Assembly: GCA_026001225.1 (NCBI GenBank)
Contig: BNZQ01000024.1
Span: 1-27,037, forward strand
From: Clostridia bacterium
GTDB taxonomy: Bacteria; Bacillota; Clostridia; Christensenellales; DUVY01
DNA: 27,037 bases
Direction of reading: 5' to 3'
Below, piece after piece: positions 7,973 to 17,615 of this stretch (positions are counted from its first letter, which is position 1; each line of letters opens with the position of its first letter). Below the pieces are notes generated by a model, which saw only the letters and a list, made by a program, of their open reading frames with translations, was not told the origin of the DNA and did not search any database. The translations under genes and the position numbers were made by a program.

Positions 7973-9391
7973 ATGAAAGAAAAAATCGTAAAACTGCATA
8001 TCGACGGCATGACCTGCGCCCATTGCGAAAGCAGGATCGAGGAAGGGTTGTCCGCCGTGTCCGGCGTGTTGGAGGTCAAAGCGAAATACAACGAGGGCTC
8101 CGCGCTCGTCGCCTACGACGAGGATACCGTGCCGTTCGAAAAGATTCGGGAAACGATCGGGGAATTGGGCTATACGCCGCGGGCCGACGACGAAGCCGCA
8201 AAGGAAAAGAAAGCGAAACCGAAGGATGCGGTTTTAAATTTATTGGGCGTTTTGCTGATCCTGTTCGGCGCGTTCTTTCTTTTAAATCAATTCGGCGTGT
8301 TCAATCTGCTGAACTTCTTTCCGACGGCCGCGGCGGGAGCCAACGGCACGCAGCTGATCATGCTGTTTGTGATCGGCCTCTTGACGAGCGTCCATTGCGT
8401 CGCTATGTGCGGCGGTATCAATATATCGCAATGCGCGAAAAAGGAAAGCGCGGCAACCGAAACCGCCGAGGGAAAGGCCTCGGAGGAGACGCAAGAATCC
8501 GCCGGAAAAAGCCATCGAAAAATCGATTTAAAAACGTTCCGTTCAAGTTTTCTTTACAATGCGGGCCGCGTCATTTCTTATACCGTCGTGGGCTTTATCG
8601 TCGGCGCGGTCGGTTCGGTGTTGACGATATCCGACGTGGGGCGCGGGATCGTTTCCATCGCCGCGGGTATACTCATGATGATCATGGGCTTGAACATGCT
8701 GGGATTGTTTCCCTTTTTGCGGTATATCACGCCGCGTATGCCCAAATTCCTCGCGAAACGAATCAACGCGCAAAAGGCAAGGAGCAAATCTCCGTTGATC
8801 GTCGGCCTGCTGAACGGCCTGATGCCTTGCGGCCCGTTGCAAACCATGCAGATTTATGCCTTGTCCACGGGCAGCCCGTTTATCGGCGCGCTGTCCATGC
8901 TGCTGTTCGCGCTCGGCACCGTGCCGCTGATGTTCGCGGTGGGGGCTTTGAGTTCGATTTTAACCAAAAAATTCGCGAAAAAGGTCATGGCGGTCAGCGC
9001 GGCCTTGGTCGTCGTGATGGGTATGTTTATGTTTACCAACGGCGCGGCTCTGTCGGGGATCGGCCTGCCGCAATTTTTAGGCGGCACGGGACCGGTTGTC
9101 GAGTCGGTCATCGAGCCGGACAACGGCTTTCAAACGGTTTCGTTCGACTTAAAAAGCCGAAGTTATTCCTCGGTCAAGGTGAAGAAAGGGATTCCCGTCG
9201 TTTTGACGATCAAAGCGGAGGCGGGCAATCTGAACGGCTGCAACGGCGAGCTGCGGATCGGCAAGTACGGGATTTCCAAAACGCTGGCCGTCGGGGACAA
9301 TGTGATCGAGTTTACGCCCGACGCGGCCGGTACGGTGTCGTACAGCTGTTGGATGGGGATGATCAAGGGCAATATTATCGTCGTCGCTTAA
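7973..9391 (+). CDS. HMA-TauE/SafE-cupredoxin fusion, probable copper transport/handling protein
   Basis: The ATG at 7973 gives 472 residues; a TTG 14 codons upstream extends the frame but adds non-conserved sequence. Residues 1-68 are a heavy-metal-associated domain with GMTCAHC (C15, C18). A TauE/SafE-like membrane domain follows: helices near 86-108, 126-146 with SVHCVAMCGG (H141, C142, C146), 192-218, 224-246, 273-298 with LNGLMPCGPLQ (C286), 303-330 and 337-360. A polar loop lies at about 152-188. The C-terminal domain (about 384-472) is cupredoxin-like, with C423 and C459-W-M-G-M463 as candidate copper ligands. Known fusions of this layout move or sequester copper or other soft metals at the envelope. 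The stop codon overlaps a heptanucleotide tract that also supplies the next gene's ribosome site. Confidence 0.85.
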   Translation: MKEKIVKLHIDGMTCAHCESRIEEGLSAVSGVLEVKAKYNEGSALVAYDEDTVPFEKIRETIGELGYTPRADDEAAKEKKAKPKDAVLNLLGVLLILFGAFFLLNQFGVFNLLNFFPTAAAGANGTQLIMLFVIGLLTSVHCVAMCGGINISQCAKKESAATETAEGKASEETQESAGKSHRKIDLKTFRSSFLYNAGRVISYTVVGFIVGAVGSVLTISDVGRGIVSIAAGILMMIMGLNMLGLFPFLRYITPRMPKFLAKRINAQKARSKSPLIVGLLNGLMPCGPLQTMQIYALSTGSPFIGALSMLLFALGTVPLMFAVGALSSILTKKFAKKVMAVSAALVVVMGMFMFTNGAALSGIGLPQFLGGTGPVVESVIEPDNGFQTVSFDLKSRSYSSVKVKKGIPVVLTIKAEAGNLNGCNGELRIGKYGISKTLAVGDNVIEFTPDAAGTVSYSCWMGMIKGNIIVVA

Positions 9392-9432
9392 CAGGTGGCA
9401 GGTAACAGGTAATAAGTAAAAAGGTAAAGGGT
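9391..9432. repeat. Heptanucleotide tract (6 units) overlapping a stop codon
   Basis: ACAGGTG, GCAGGTA, ACAGGTA, ATAAGTA, AAAAGGT, AAAGGGT in one register. The first base is the last base of the TAA stop of the gene before. The last unit contains AAAGGG, about 9 nt upstream of the next ATG, so the tract appears to supply its ribosome site. Confidence 0.8.
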
Positions 9433-9440
9433 GTCGGATA

Positions 9441-9914
9441 ATGGCAAATCCCAAAAACAAGAAAGTGCAGGAAAATCTCGCGCGCAGAAAAAGTTTAGAG
9501 GAACGCATGGCCGCGCAACGGGCGGCGGAACTGGCCGTGCGGCGCAAGCGGTATCTGCTGATCGGCGGCATAGCGATCGTCGTCGTCGCGGCGATCGTGC
9601 TGATCGTCGTCTTGTCGAGCAGGGGCTCGACGGCCGCCGTGTCGGGCGGCAGGCAGACGGTCAGTTCCACGATGACTTCGCGGGGTATCAGCGGCGGCAT
9701 TCGGGTAAAGGCGGGCACGCCCGTCACGTGGACGATCAAGGGCGGATCGGGCAATTTGGGCTGTATGGACGGCGTGCAAAGCTCGCTTTGGTCGGGCTTT
9801 AAAAGCGTCCGCTCCGGCTCGTCCGTCAAGGTCACCTTTACGCCCCCAAGCGCGGGAACTTATTCGGTCACCTGCTCGCACGGGAATCCCGTGTGTACGG
9901 TTACGGTCACTTAA
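9441..9914 (+). CDS. Small membrane-anchored cupredoxin-like protein
   Basis: The product has 157 residues. A basic, helical N-terminus (1-37) precedes one membrane helix (38-59), then a Ser/Gly linker and a beta-rich outer domain (about 72-157). The outer domain resembles the C-terminal domain of the HMA-SafE fusion upstream: both have V-K-A/K-G-x-P-V, a G-N-L-x-x-C segment, F-T-P and S-Y-S-C or Y-S-V-T-C near the end. Candidate metal ligands are C108, C145, H147 and C152. It probably binds copper outside the membrane and passes it to or from the transporters; this is inference from family and position. AAAGGG lies upstream of the ATG. Its TAA stop overlaps a second heptanucleotide tract. 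Confidence 0.8.
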   Translation: MANPKNKKVQENLARRKSLEERMAAQRAAELAVRRKRYLLIGGIAIVVVAAIVLIVVLSSRGSTAAVSGGRQTVSSTMTSRGISGGIRVKAGTPVTWTIKGGSGNLGCMDGVQSSLWSGFKSVRSGSSVKVTFTPPSAGTYSVTCSHGNPVCTVTVT

Positions 9915-9955
9915 CAGGTAAAAAGCAACAGGGAGTAGGGAGTAGGGAACAGGTA
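9914..9955. repeat. Heptanucleotide tract (6 units) overlapping a stop codon
   Basis: ACAGGTA, AAAAGCA, ACAGGGA, GTAGGGA twice and ACAGGTA in one register, followed by TCGG. Shifted by two bases, the first unit starts with the TAA stop of the cupredoxin-like gene. Confidence 0.85.
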
Positions 9956-9991
9956 TCGGATATTTCAAAAATTGGAGTTTTTGAAAGAGAG

Positions 9992-10027
9992 CGCGAGAGG
10001 AAATTTTTTCCAAAAAGTTTTCTCTCG
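9992..10027. other. Imperfect hairpin in the copA leader
   Basis: GCGAGAGGAAA and TTTTCTCTCGC flank an A/T-rich loop between the cupredoxin-like gene and copA. It could act as an attenuator or processing site. No typical terminator U-run follows, only an A-rich stretch leading to copA. Confidence 0.4.
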
Positions 10028-10069
10028 CAAAAAATAAAAACAAAAAAATCAAATCGCACAAAAAAAGAA

Positions 10070-12406
<2,337 letters not shown>

Positions 12407-12421
12407 AAGGTAGAAAACAAT

Positions 12422-12451
12422 GCACTTTCGTTTTCTCTTGCCGCATATACT
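12422..12451 (+). promoter_or_regulatory. Tentative sporulation-type (sigma-E/K-like) promoter
   Basis: CATATACT (12444-12451) matches the sigma-E -10 consensus CATACAMT at 7 of 8 positions. A weak -35-like GCACTTT lies 15 nt upstream (12422-12428). The gene downstream is Tyr-rich and coat-like, which makes the match more interesting but not proven. Confidence 0.25.
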
Positions 12452-12532
12452 GCGATATATAACATTTTTGCCGGGCGGCTGTGCCAAAAGCAAACCGCGC
12501 GGCAACGATAGATGAAAAACGGGAGTGAAAGC

Positions 12533-13078
12533 ATGGAGGAACACAAGGACATCGGGGCGTATTATCCCGATATTTACAAGCGAATGGAGCCTTATGCGGC
12601 GGAAGCGGTTCGGTTGTACGGCGAAGAACCGTTCGGCGAGGACGCCCTCGGCAGGATGACCAAATATGTGGTGAGCAAAAGCAATTTCCTGCGCGATCCG
12701 CCGCCCGCGTGGCACAACGAGCGGCCGATCGACGAGCTGGCGCGCTGGTTGATACTGAACAACCTATGGGGCTATTACGGCGACGGCTATTATGACGACG
12801 GATACCCGTATTACTATCCCGCATACCCATGGCCGATCTTTTACGGCGGCGGGGGCGCGGGCGCGGCGGTTTTTACGGCGGAGGCTTTCGGGGCGGCGGC
12901 GGATTTCGCGGCGGGGGCAGAAGATAGTATACGGGGGGACTTCGTTCACTTCTTGGCCGGTCAAGAAAGCCGTATGGCGTCGATTCGTTCGTGCCTTCCC
13001 GTATGCCCCTCTTTGCGCACTTTGTGCGCTCCGACCAAACGCGATTTTTGTTCTCACAAAAATCGGTCGGACTTCTAA
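12533..13078 (+). CDS. Tyr/Gly-rich small protein of unknown function with a repeat-encoded C-terminus
   Basis: The ATG at 12533 is preceded by GGGAG at 7 nt and gives 181 residues; a start 7 codons upstream has no ribosome site. Residues 1-80 form a charged, probably helical domain (EEHKDIGAYYPDIYKRMEPYAAEAVRLYG; then RPIDELARWLILNNLWG). Residues about 81-106 are very rich in Tyr, Gly, Asp and Pro, and a Gly/Ala segment follows. From about residue 133 (near 12931) the frame enters a dispersed repeat module, so the last 49 residues, including the Cys-containing tail, are probably not original. The native 3' end may therefore be lost. A Tyr/Gly/Pro-rich body and a sigma-E-like -10 upstream suggest a spore coat or surface role, but I recognise no family. 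Confidence 0.6.
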   Translation: MEEHKDIGAYYPDIYKRMEPYAAEAVRLYGEEPFGEDALGRMTKYVVSKSNFLRDPPPAWHNERPIDELARWLILNNLWGYYGDGYYDDGYPYYYPAYPWPIFYGGGGAGAAVFTAEAFGAAADFAAGAEDSIRGDFVHFLAGQESRMASIRSCLPVCPSLRTLCAPTKRDFCSHKNRSDF

Positions 13079-13225
13079 TCGGTCGGAATCTAATTACGGT
13101 ATCCGCTCCCACGCCCGCCAAAGCGGGCCGCAGTCGCGCTCATACGCGGGTTTCATTAAGGGCCGAAAATCAGGGAAACCCCGATTTTCGGGGATAGACA
13201 ATATCGGCGGGGGACGCCGCTGACA
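12931..13225. repeat. Palindromic module cluster F, partly inside a coding frame
   Basis: The stretch starts with TATACGGGGGGACTTCGTTC and holds several hairpins: CGATTTTTG-5 nt-CAAAAATCG (13041-13064), and CCCCGA-TTT-TCGGGG (13180-13194). Two of its pieces, ACGGGGGGACTTCG and AGGGAAACCCCGATTT, recur in reverse orientation at 26222-26271 beside the SRP RNA. After the stop of the Tyr-rich gene at 13078 the gap to 13254 shows no other feature. Confidence 0.55.
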
Positions 13226-13254
13226 TGAACAAGAATTAACAAAAAGGACAAGCT

Positions 13255-14097
13255 ATGAAAATCATATCCTTATCGGACAATGTCGCTTGCGCGCCGGAGT
13301 TCGAGGCGGCGCACGGAGCGAGCCTGTATGTCGAATCCGGCTCCGACCGGCTTTTGATCGACGCGGGCGGCGGCCCGCAAACGGTACGCAACGCCGACCG
13401 CCTGAACGCGGATTTATCGGCGGTCACCGCCGTGATTGTGTCGCACGGACACGGCGACCACGGCGGCGGCCTGGCCGCATTTTTCGAGCGCAACCGAACG
13501 GCCAAGGTTTATATCCGCAGCGCGGCGTTCGGCAGGTTCTACTCCCGCGCCCAAGAGCCGCCCGCCTATATAGGGTTAGACCCCTCTTTGGCCGTCGATC
13601 CCCGCGTTGTTGCGGACGCCGAACAAATCAACGGCCGTATCCGATTTTTGCTCGCGCCGGAGGGGAAAGATTTGTGGCCCTCGTTTAACGGCGCGCTTTG
13701 GGCCGAGAAAGGCGGGAAGCTTGTCCCCGATGACTTTGCTCACGAACAGAGCGTTCTGGTCACGGAGGACGGAAAGGCCCCGGGGGAATCGGCGTCCGAA
13801 ACCGTTTTATTCGCGCCGTGTTCGCACCGCGGGATCGTCAATATTTTGGAATCCGCCGCCTGCGTTTTGGGAAAGGCCCCCGCGCTTTGTGTCGCTGGTT
13901 TTCATACGTACAATCCTTCGGGCGCGATCGAATCCGACGATTATTTACGAAGCCTTGCCGACCGGCTTTCGCGGTACGATACGAGGTTTTATGCCTGTCA
14001 TTGCACGGGCTTTGCGGCCTATGAAAAATTGAAGGTCTTTATGGGCGACAGAATAGCGTATTTGGCGGCGGGGCAAAGCGTTTTAACTGAAAGATGA
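13255..14097 (+). CDS. MBL-fold metallo-hydrolase
   Basis: The product has 280 residues. The metal motif is S63-H64-G-H66-G-D68-H69-GGG, followed by a family-typical layout: CSHRGIVNIL near residues 187-196, GFHTYNPSG in the C-terminal third and ACHCTG near 244. This pattern fits the COG1237-type branch annotated as 7,8-dihydropterin-6-yl-methyl-4-(beta-D-ribofuranosyl)aminobenzene 5'-phosphate synthase-like, whose bacterial substrate is unknown. AAAGGA lies upstream of the ATG. The TGA stop at 14095-14097 lies inside a heptanucleotide tract and the final residues LTER are encoded by it. The feo genes follow in the same direction. Confidence 0.85.
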   Translation: MKIISLSDNVACAPEFEAAHGASLYVESGSDRLLIDAGGGPQTVRNADRLNADLSAVTAVIVSHGHGDHGGGLAAFFERNRTAKVYIRSAAFGRFYSRAQEPPAYIGLDPSLAVDPRVVADAEQINGRIRFLLAPEGKDLWPSFNGALWAEKGGKLVPDDFAHEQSVLVTEDGKAPGESASETVLFAPCSHRGIVNILESAACVLGKAPALCVAGFHTYNPSGAIESDDYLRSLADRLSRYDTRFYACHCTGFAAYEKLKVFMGDRIAYLAAGQSVLTER

Positions 14098-14112
14098 AAA
14101 CTGAAAACTGAA
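14085..14112. repeat. Heptanucleotide tract (4 units) containing a stop codon
   Basis: AACTGAA, AGATGAA, AACTGAA, AACTGAA. The stop of the MBL gene is the TGA in the second unit. It forms the left border of the element that follows. Confidence 0.85.
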
Positions 14113-14230
14113 AATTTCGGTCGAATATCCGTAAAAACGGCTTTGTCGGCAGGTAAAGAACATATAGCACAATAAAAACTGATTCTTCGACAGATCCATA
14201 ATTTTTACTTTTCAGTTTTTACTTTTCACT
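14099..14230. repeat. Element E, copy 1 (about 115-bp core bordered by heptanucleotide tracts)
   Basis: The core from about 14113 to 14202 reads TTTCGGTCG, ATATCCGTAAAAACGGCTTT, GTCGGC, GGTAAAG, then TTCTTCGACAGATCCATAAT. It is flanked left by AACTGAA units and right by TTTTACT/TTTCAGT units, which makes inverted ends. The reverse complement of 23877-23999 matches it along its length with only scattered differences. It sits directly upstream of feoA. No coding frame is evident; a small CCGT-AAAA-ACGG hairpin is present. Confidence 0.75.
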
Positions 14231-14250
14231 TTGCGGCATAGAATAAGACC

Positions 14251-14511
14251 GTGGACATTTCGGCTCTCAAAGCGGGCGAGCGTTACGTCGTCGAATCCGT
14301 TTCCGGCGCAGGAAACGGGCGGCAACGGCTGCTCGATCTCGGCTTTACGCCTAAAACCGAATTGACCGTTTTCAACGTTGCTCCGTTCGGCGGCACCGTG
14401 CTTTTGGGGTTGCGCGGGTATATGCTCGCCTTGCGGCAAAATGCCTGCGATTTATTAAAGGTTTTCAAACTCGTCGAAACTTCTCAAATTTCGGCGCGGC
14501 ACATAGAATAA
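14251..14511 (+). CDS. feoA: Ferrous iron transport accessory protein FeoA
   Basis: The product has 86 residues and an SH3-like FeoA domain across its length: LKAGERYVVESVSGAGNGRQRLLDLGFTPKTELTVFNVAPFGGTVLLGLRGYMLALRQNACDLLKV. FeoA supports FeoB, probably at its cytoplasmic G domain. Translation starts at GTG 14251 with no Shine-Dalgarno sequence; the context CATAGAATAAGACCGTG is almost repeated before feoB. A TAGAAT at 14239-14244 would put a transcription start on the GTG itself, but there is no convincing -35. feoB starts 4 bp after the stop, so the two are co-transcribed. No Fur-type operator is recognised upstream, where element E sits. Confidence 0.9.
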   Translation: MDISALKAGERYVVESVSGAGNGRQRLLDLGFTPKTELTVFNVAPFGGTVLLGLRGYMLALRQNACDLLKVFKLVETSQISARHIE

Positions 14512-14515
14512 TGCC

Positions 14516-16768
14516 GTGAAACTCTATTTGGTCGGCAATCCCAACGTCGGCAAAACGACGTTATATAACCGCCTGACGAAAAGCTTCGAGCATATCGGCA
14601 ACTGGCACGGCGTGACCGTCAAGGCCGCGCGCGCGAAATTTCGGTATAACGGCGAGGAATTGACTTTGACCGATTTGCCCGGCTTGTACAGCCTGAACGC
14701 CGCCGCGCCCGAGGAGGAAGTCAGCCGCGACGCGATTTTAAAACGGGACGGCGCGATCGTCTGCGTATGCGAGGTCAACAATTTAGCTCGAAATTTATAT
14801 CTGTTTTTGCAATTAAAGGAGCGGGGGATTCCCGCCGTACTTGCGATCAACATGACGGACGAGCTGCGTTTGCAAAAGCGGACGATCGATTACGGTTATT
14901 TGGCCCGCGAGCTGGAAACGACGGTCGTGCCGATCAGTGCGAAGTACGGCCGGAATTTAAACGAATTGGCGGACGCGTGCATTTCACAACGCACAAGGAA
15001 CAACGTACAAGTAAAGGGTAGCGGTCAGTCGGAGGATAAGATCGTAGGCGCAGTCTGTCATTCTTCCGTGAGTGAAGAATCCCCCTCGACAAAAGGGAAA
15101 AACCGTAATTGTGCATTGTGCATTGTGAATTGTGCATTGAATAAGGATAAAACCGCGGAAAGATTTCGGAGATACGATATTTCCGATAAAAACAATATTG
15201 AAAAAAATCGGTACGACTATATCGACCGCGTTATAGCGCGCGCGGTCAGGAGTGAATCCGTTTTGCCGCACGGCTATTCGCGTCTCGATAAAATCCTGCT
15301 CAATAAATACCTGGCGTTACCGCTCTTTTTGGGGATTTTAGCCGTCGTGTTCTATTGGACGTTCGGCTTGATCGGCAAATATATGACGGCGGGCATGAAA
15401 CTGCTGATCGATCTGCTCGGCGGCGGTTTGGACGGGCTTTTAAACCGGTGGAATGCGCCCGCGTGGCTGGCCGCGCTGGTTTCGGACGGGATCGTGGGCG
15501 GCGCGGGCACGGTATTCACCTTTTTGCCGCAGATCACTTTGTTGTTTCTGTTTCTCGCGTTTTTGGAGGACACCGGATACTTGGCGCGCGTCGCCTTTAT
15601 GACCGACGGGCTGTTCCGCAAAGCAGGCTTGTCGGGCCGGAGCGCGTTCACCTTGTTGATGGGCTTCGGTTGCACCACGACGGCGGTATTGACCGCGCGG
15701 GGGCTGGAAAGTGAGGCGCAGCGAAAAAAAACCGTACTCTTGACGCCGTTTATGTCGTGCAGTGCGCGTTTACCGGTGTATTCGGTGGTCGCGGCAGCGT
15801 TCTTTGTTGATCAGTGGCTGTTGATTTTCGGTCTGTACGCGTTAGGCGCGGCGGTCGCGCTGGCTTTGAGTTTGCTTTTGGAAAAGGTTCCCGCCCTGAA
15901 AAGTCCGGAGCCCGCGTTCATCATGGAGATGCCGCCCTACCGCTTGCCGACGGCGGGGCGCGTGGGACGGATCATTTGGAAGAATGTCCGATTGTTTTTG
16001 TCGCGCGTGGCGACGGTCGTTTTCGGTTTGTCGGTGATCGTTTGGATTCTGTCCAACTTTTCCTTCGCGTTTCGGTTCGTGCCCGAAAATTTGAACGCAA
16101 AAAGCATGACCGAATGGGTCGGGATGTGGCTCGCGTGGTTGTTTAAACCGCTGGGCTTCGGGAGCTGGCAGGCAGCTACGGCTCTTTTGTCGGGCTTTGT
16201 CGCCAAGGAAACCGTGGTTTCTACGCTGGAAAGCCTATCGGGAAGCGGGGGCTTGGCGGCGGTTTTCGGCGGGAACAAATTATCCGCGCTATCGTTCTGC
16301 GCGTTCGTGCTGTTGTATGCGCCGTGCGTTTCGGCGGCGGGGGCAATCAAGCAGGAACTTGGGCGCAAATGGATGTGGTTTTCGGTCGGCCTTTCCACGG
16401 GAGTTGCCTATTCGGTGTCTTTTGTGGTATACTGGATAGGGAAGCTTGTTGCGGTAGGCGCATGGTTTTCTTTGATTGCCGTTGCCTGCGTGATCATCGG
16501 CGTGGCGCTGTTTGTGCCGAGAAAGAAAAGGGCGCTTTTCAACCCTCGAAAAGCGACAAAGAGAATTAGCCGTTCTTTCTTTTATACTAAAAGAAAGAAC
16601 CAAAAAGTAAAGTCGTTCTTTCTTTATGATAAAGAAAGAACCAAAGAAAAGGAGGGGAGAACTTGCGAGTATTCCCCCCTGCACCCCCCTTATAAACGCG
16701 TAAGGTCGGATTGTCAATCGTGCGGCGGTTGTGGCGGTTGCGGAAAAATGATTAACGACAAACGATAA
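14516..16768 (+). CDS. feoB: Ferrous iron transporter FeoB with two in-frame repeat insertions
   Basis: The product has 750 residues, longer than usual for the short-type Gram-positive protein. The N-terminal G domain has G1 GNPNVGKTT (7-15), G3 D53-LPG, G4 N112-MTD and G5 S141-AK. The membrane part (from about 260) holds the Gate motifs, including GFGCTTTAVLTARGLE and the CSARLPVYSVVAAAFF segment. Two stretches look foreign: residues about 157-209, made of heptanucleotide tracts around a CHSSVSEE module, and residues about 677-732, made of two 13-bp-arm palindromes. Frame is kept in both, and the tail still ends with the Cys motif C733-x2-C736-x2-C739-x2-C742 typical of FeoB C-termini. This implies the protein is still made. 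Start is GTG, 4 bp after feoA. Confidence 0.93.
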   Translation: MKLYLVGNPNVGKTTLYNRLTKSFEHIGNWHGVTVKAARAKFRYNGEELTLTDLPGLYSLNAAAPEEEVSRDAILKRDGAIVCVCEVNNLARNLYLFLQLKERGIPAVLAINMTDELRLQKRTIDYGYLARELETTVVPISAKYGRNLNELADACISQRTRNNVQVKGSGQSEDKIVGAVCHSSVSEESPSTKGKNRNCALCIVNCALNKDKTAERFRRYDISDKNNIEKNRYDYIDRVIARAVRSESVLPHGYSRLDKILLNKYLALPLFLGILAVVFYWTFGLIGKYMTAGMKLLIDLLGGGLDGLLNRWNAPAWLAALVSDGIVGGAGTVFTFLPQITLLFLFLAFLEDTGYLARVAFMTDGLFRKAGLSGRSAFTLLMGFGCTTTAVLTARGLESEAQRKKTVLLTPFMSCSARLPVYSVVAAAFFVDQWLLIFGLYALGAAVALALSLLLEKVPALKSPEPAFIMEMPPYRLPTAGRVGRIIWKNVRLFLSRVATVVFGLSVIVWILSNFSFAFRFVPENLNAKSMTEWVGMWLAWLFKPLGFGSWQAATALLSGFVAKETVVSTLESLSGSGGLAAVFGGNKLSALSFCAFVLLYAPCVSAAGAIKQELGRKWMWFSVGLSTGVAYSVSFVVYWIGKLVAVGAWFSLIAVACVIIGVALFVPRKKRALFNPRKATKRISRSFFYTKRKNQKVKSFFLYDKERTKEKEGRTCEYSPLHPPYKRVRSDCQSCGGCGGCGKMINDKR
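14985..15019 (+). repeat. Heptanucleotide tract inside feoB (5 units, read in frame)
   Basis: CACAACG, CACAAGG, AACAACG, TACAAGT and AAAGGGT in one register. It encodes part of the SQRTRNNVQVKG segment of FeoB and carries no in-frame stop. Confidence 0.75.
15056..15081 (+). repeat. Palindromic module A inside feoB
   Basis: TGTCATTCTTCCGTGAGTGA followed by AGAATC; internal arms TTCTTC and GAAGAA. Near-identical copies are at 24687-24712 and 26861-26884, both intergenic. Here it is translated as CHSSVSEE within FeoB. Confidence 0.9.
15107..15141 (+). repeat. Heptanucleotide tract inside feoB (5 units, read in frame)
   Basis: AATTGTG, CATTGTG, CATTGTG, AATTGTG, CATTGAA. It is translated as NCALCIVNCALN. 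The TGA contained in the tract is out of the feoB frame. Confidence 0.85.
16533..16641 (+). repeat. Three hairpin repeats in the feoB 3' coding region
   Basis: A CGCTTTTC-7 nt-GAAAAGCG hairpin (16533-16555) is followed by two perfect palindromes with 13-bp arms: GTTCTTTCTTTTA-TAC-TAAAAGAAAGAAC (16572-16600) and GTTCTTTCTTTAT-G-ATAAAGAAAGAAC (16615-16641). All are translated in the FeoB tail (SFFYTKRKNQKV and SFFLYDKERTKE). A related 13-bp-arm palindrome lies just past clpC at 20276-20304. Confidence 0.85.
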
Positions 16769-16837
16769 TTTCGGTCGGGAATGCATAGCTGTTTTACGCC
16801 TTTGCGTCTGAACGAAGTGAAAAAGCGCCACCTTTTA

Positions 16838-16872
16838 AACTGACCGCTGACCACTAAATTGTGAATTGCTAT
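16838..16872. repeat. Heptanucleotide tract abutting a start codon
   Basis: AACTGAC, CGCTGAC, CACTAAA, TTGTGAA, TTGCTAT. The last unit overlaps the ATG of the pseudouridine synthase gene, which has no recognisable ribosome site. Confidence 0.65.
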
Positions 16873-17527
16873 GAAAATACTTTATGAAGATACAAACATT
16901 CTGATCGCGGACAAGCCCCGCGAGATCGAGGTCGTTTCCGAGAGCGGGGAGGAGGATTTCTTGACACTGGCCCGCCGCGAAGCCGGCGCGGATCTGCGCG
17001 CCGCGCACCGCCTCGACCGCAACACGGCTGGATTGATCATTTTTGCCAAGAACGAAAGCGCGGAAAACGAGCTGATCGCGGCGTTCGATCCGAACAACGA
17101 AGCCTCCGCCGTGCGGAAGTTTTACACGGCGGAGGTCGCGGGGACGATGTATAAAAAGGAAGGGGTTTTGACGGCCTTTTTGTTCAAAGACTCCAAAAAG
17201 GCCATGGTGTATATCGCGGCGCAACCTAAGTTCGGTTATAAAAAGATCGTCACAAAATACAGGGTTTTAAAGGAAAGCGGCGGTACCTCGCTGATCGAGG
17301 CCGAGCTGGTCACGGGGCGCACCCATCAAATTCGGGCGCAGTTCGCGCATATCGGGCATCCCCTGATCGGCGACGGCAAGTACGGCGACAACGGGATCAA
17401 CCGGAAATACCGCGCCAAGTTTCAGCGGTTGCTGTCCTATAAGGTTCAATTCCGTTTTCCCAAAGAGAGCTGTTTGGCGTATTTGAACGGCAGGGCGTTT
17501 CAGTTGGAGCGTATCTTTCCCGATTGA
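16871..17527 (+). CDS. RluA-family pseudouridine synthase
   Basis: The product has 218 residues and is an RluA-type catalytic domain without the N-terminal S4 domain. The active-site motif is H46-R47-L48-D49-R50-N-T-A-G-L, with D49 the expected nucleophile. The second family motif is LIEAELVTGRTHQIRAQFAHIGHPLIGDGKYG. These enzymes convert uridine to pseudouridine in rRNA or tRNA; the target cannot be told from sequence. The start at ATG 16871 matches the usual beginning of short family members (ILYEDTNILIADKP). A heptanucleotide tract occupies the place where a Shine-Dalgarno would be. It ends convergent with the minus-strand gene to its right. Confidence 0.92.
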   Translation: MKILYEDTNILIADKPREIEVVSESGEEDFLTLARREAGADLRAAHRLDRNTAGLIIFAKNESAENELIAAFDPNNEASAVRKFYTAEVAGTMYKKEGVLTAFLFKDSKKAMVYIAAQPKFGYKKIVTKYRVLKESGGTSLIEAELVTGRTHQIRAQFAHIGHPLIGDGKYGDNGINRKYRAKFQRLLSYKVQFRFPKESCLAYLNGRAFQLERIFPD

Positions 17528-17543
17528 CGAACGGCAAGTCTTT

Positions 17544-17571
17544 AACTGAAAACTGAAAAGTGAAAACTGAA
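17544..17571. repeat. Heptanucleotide tract (4 units)
   Basis: AACTGAA, AACTGAA, AAGTGAA, AACTGAA followed by AATTCCGGTCGGAT, which resembles the left border of element E but the rest of the core is absent. Confidence 0.85.
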
Positions 17572-17615
17572 AATTCCGGTCGGATTCGTCACATCAAACA
17601 GAATGACACACGGCT

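Noticed and set aside
9893..10069. Upstream GTG start for copA
   Set aside because: The extra 59 codons overlap the previous stop and cross a heptamer tract and a hairpin; the HMA domain starts at the ATG at 10070.
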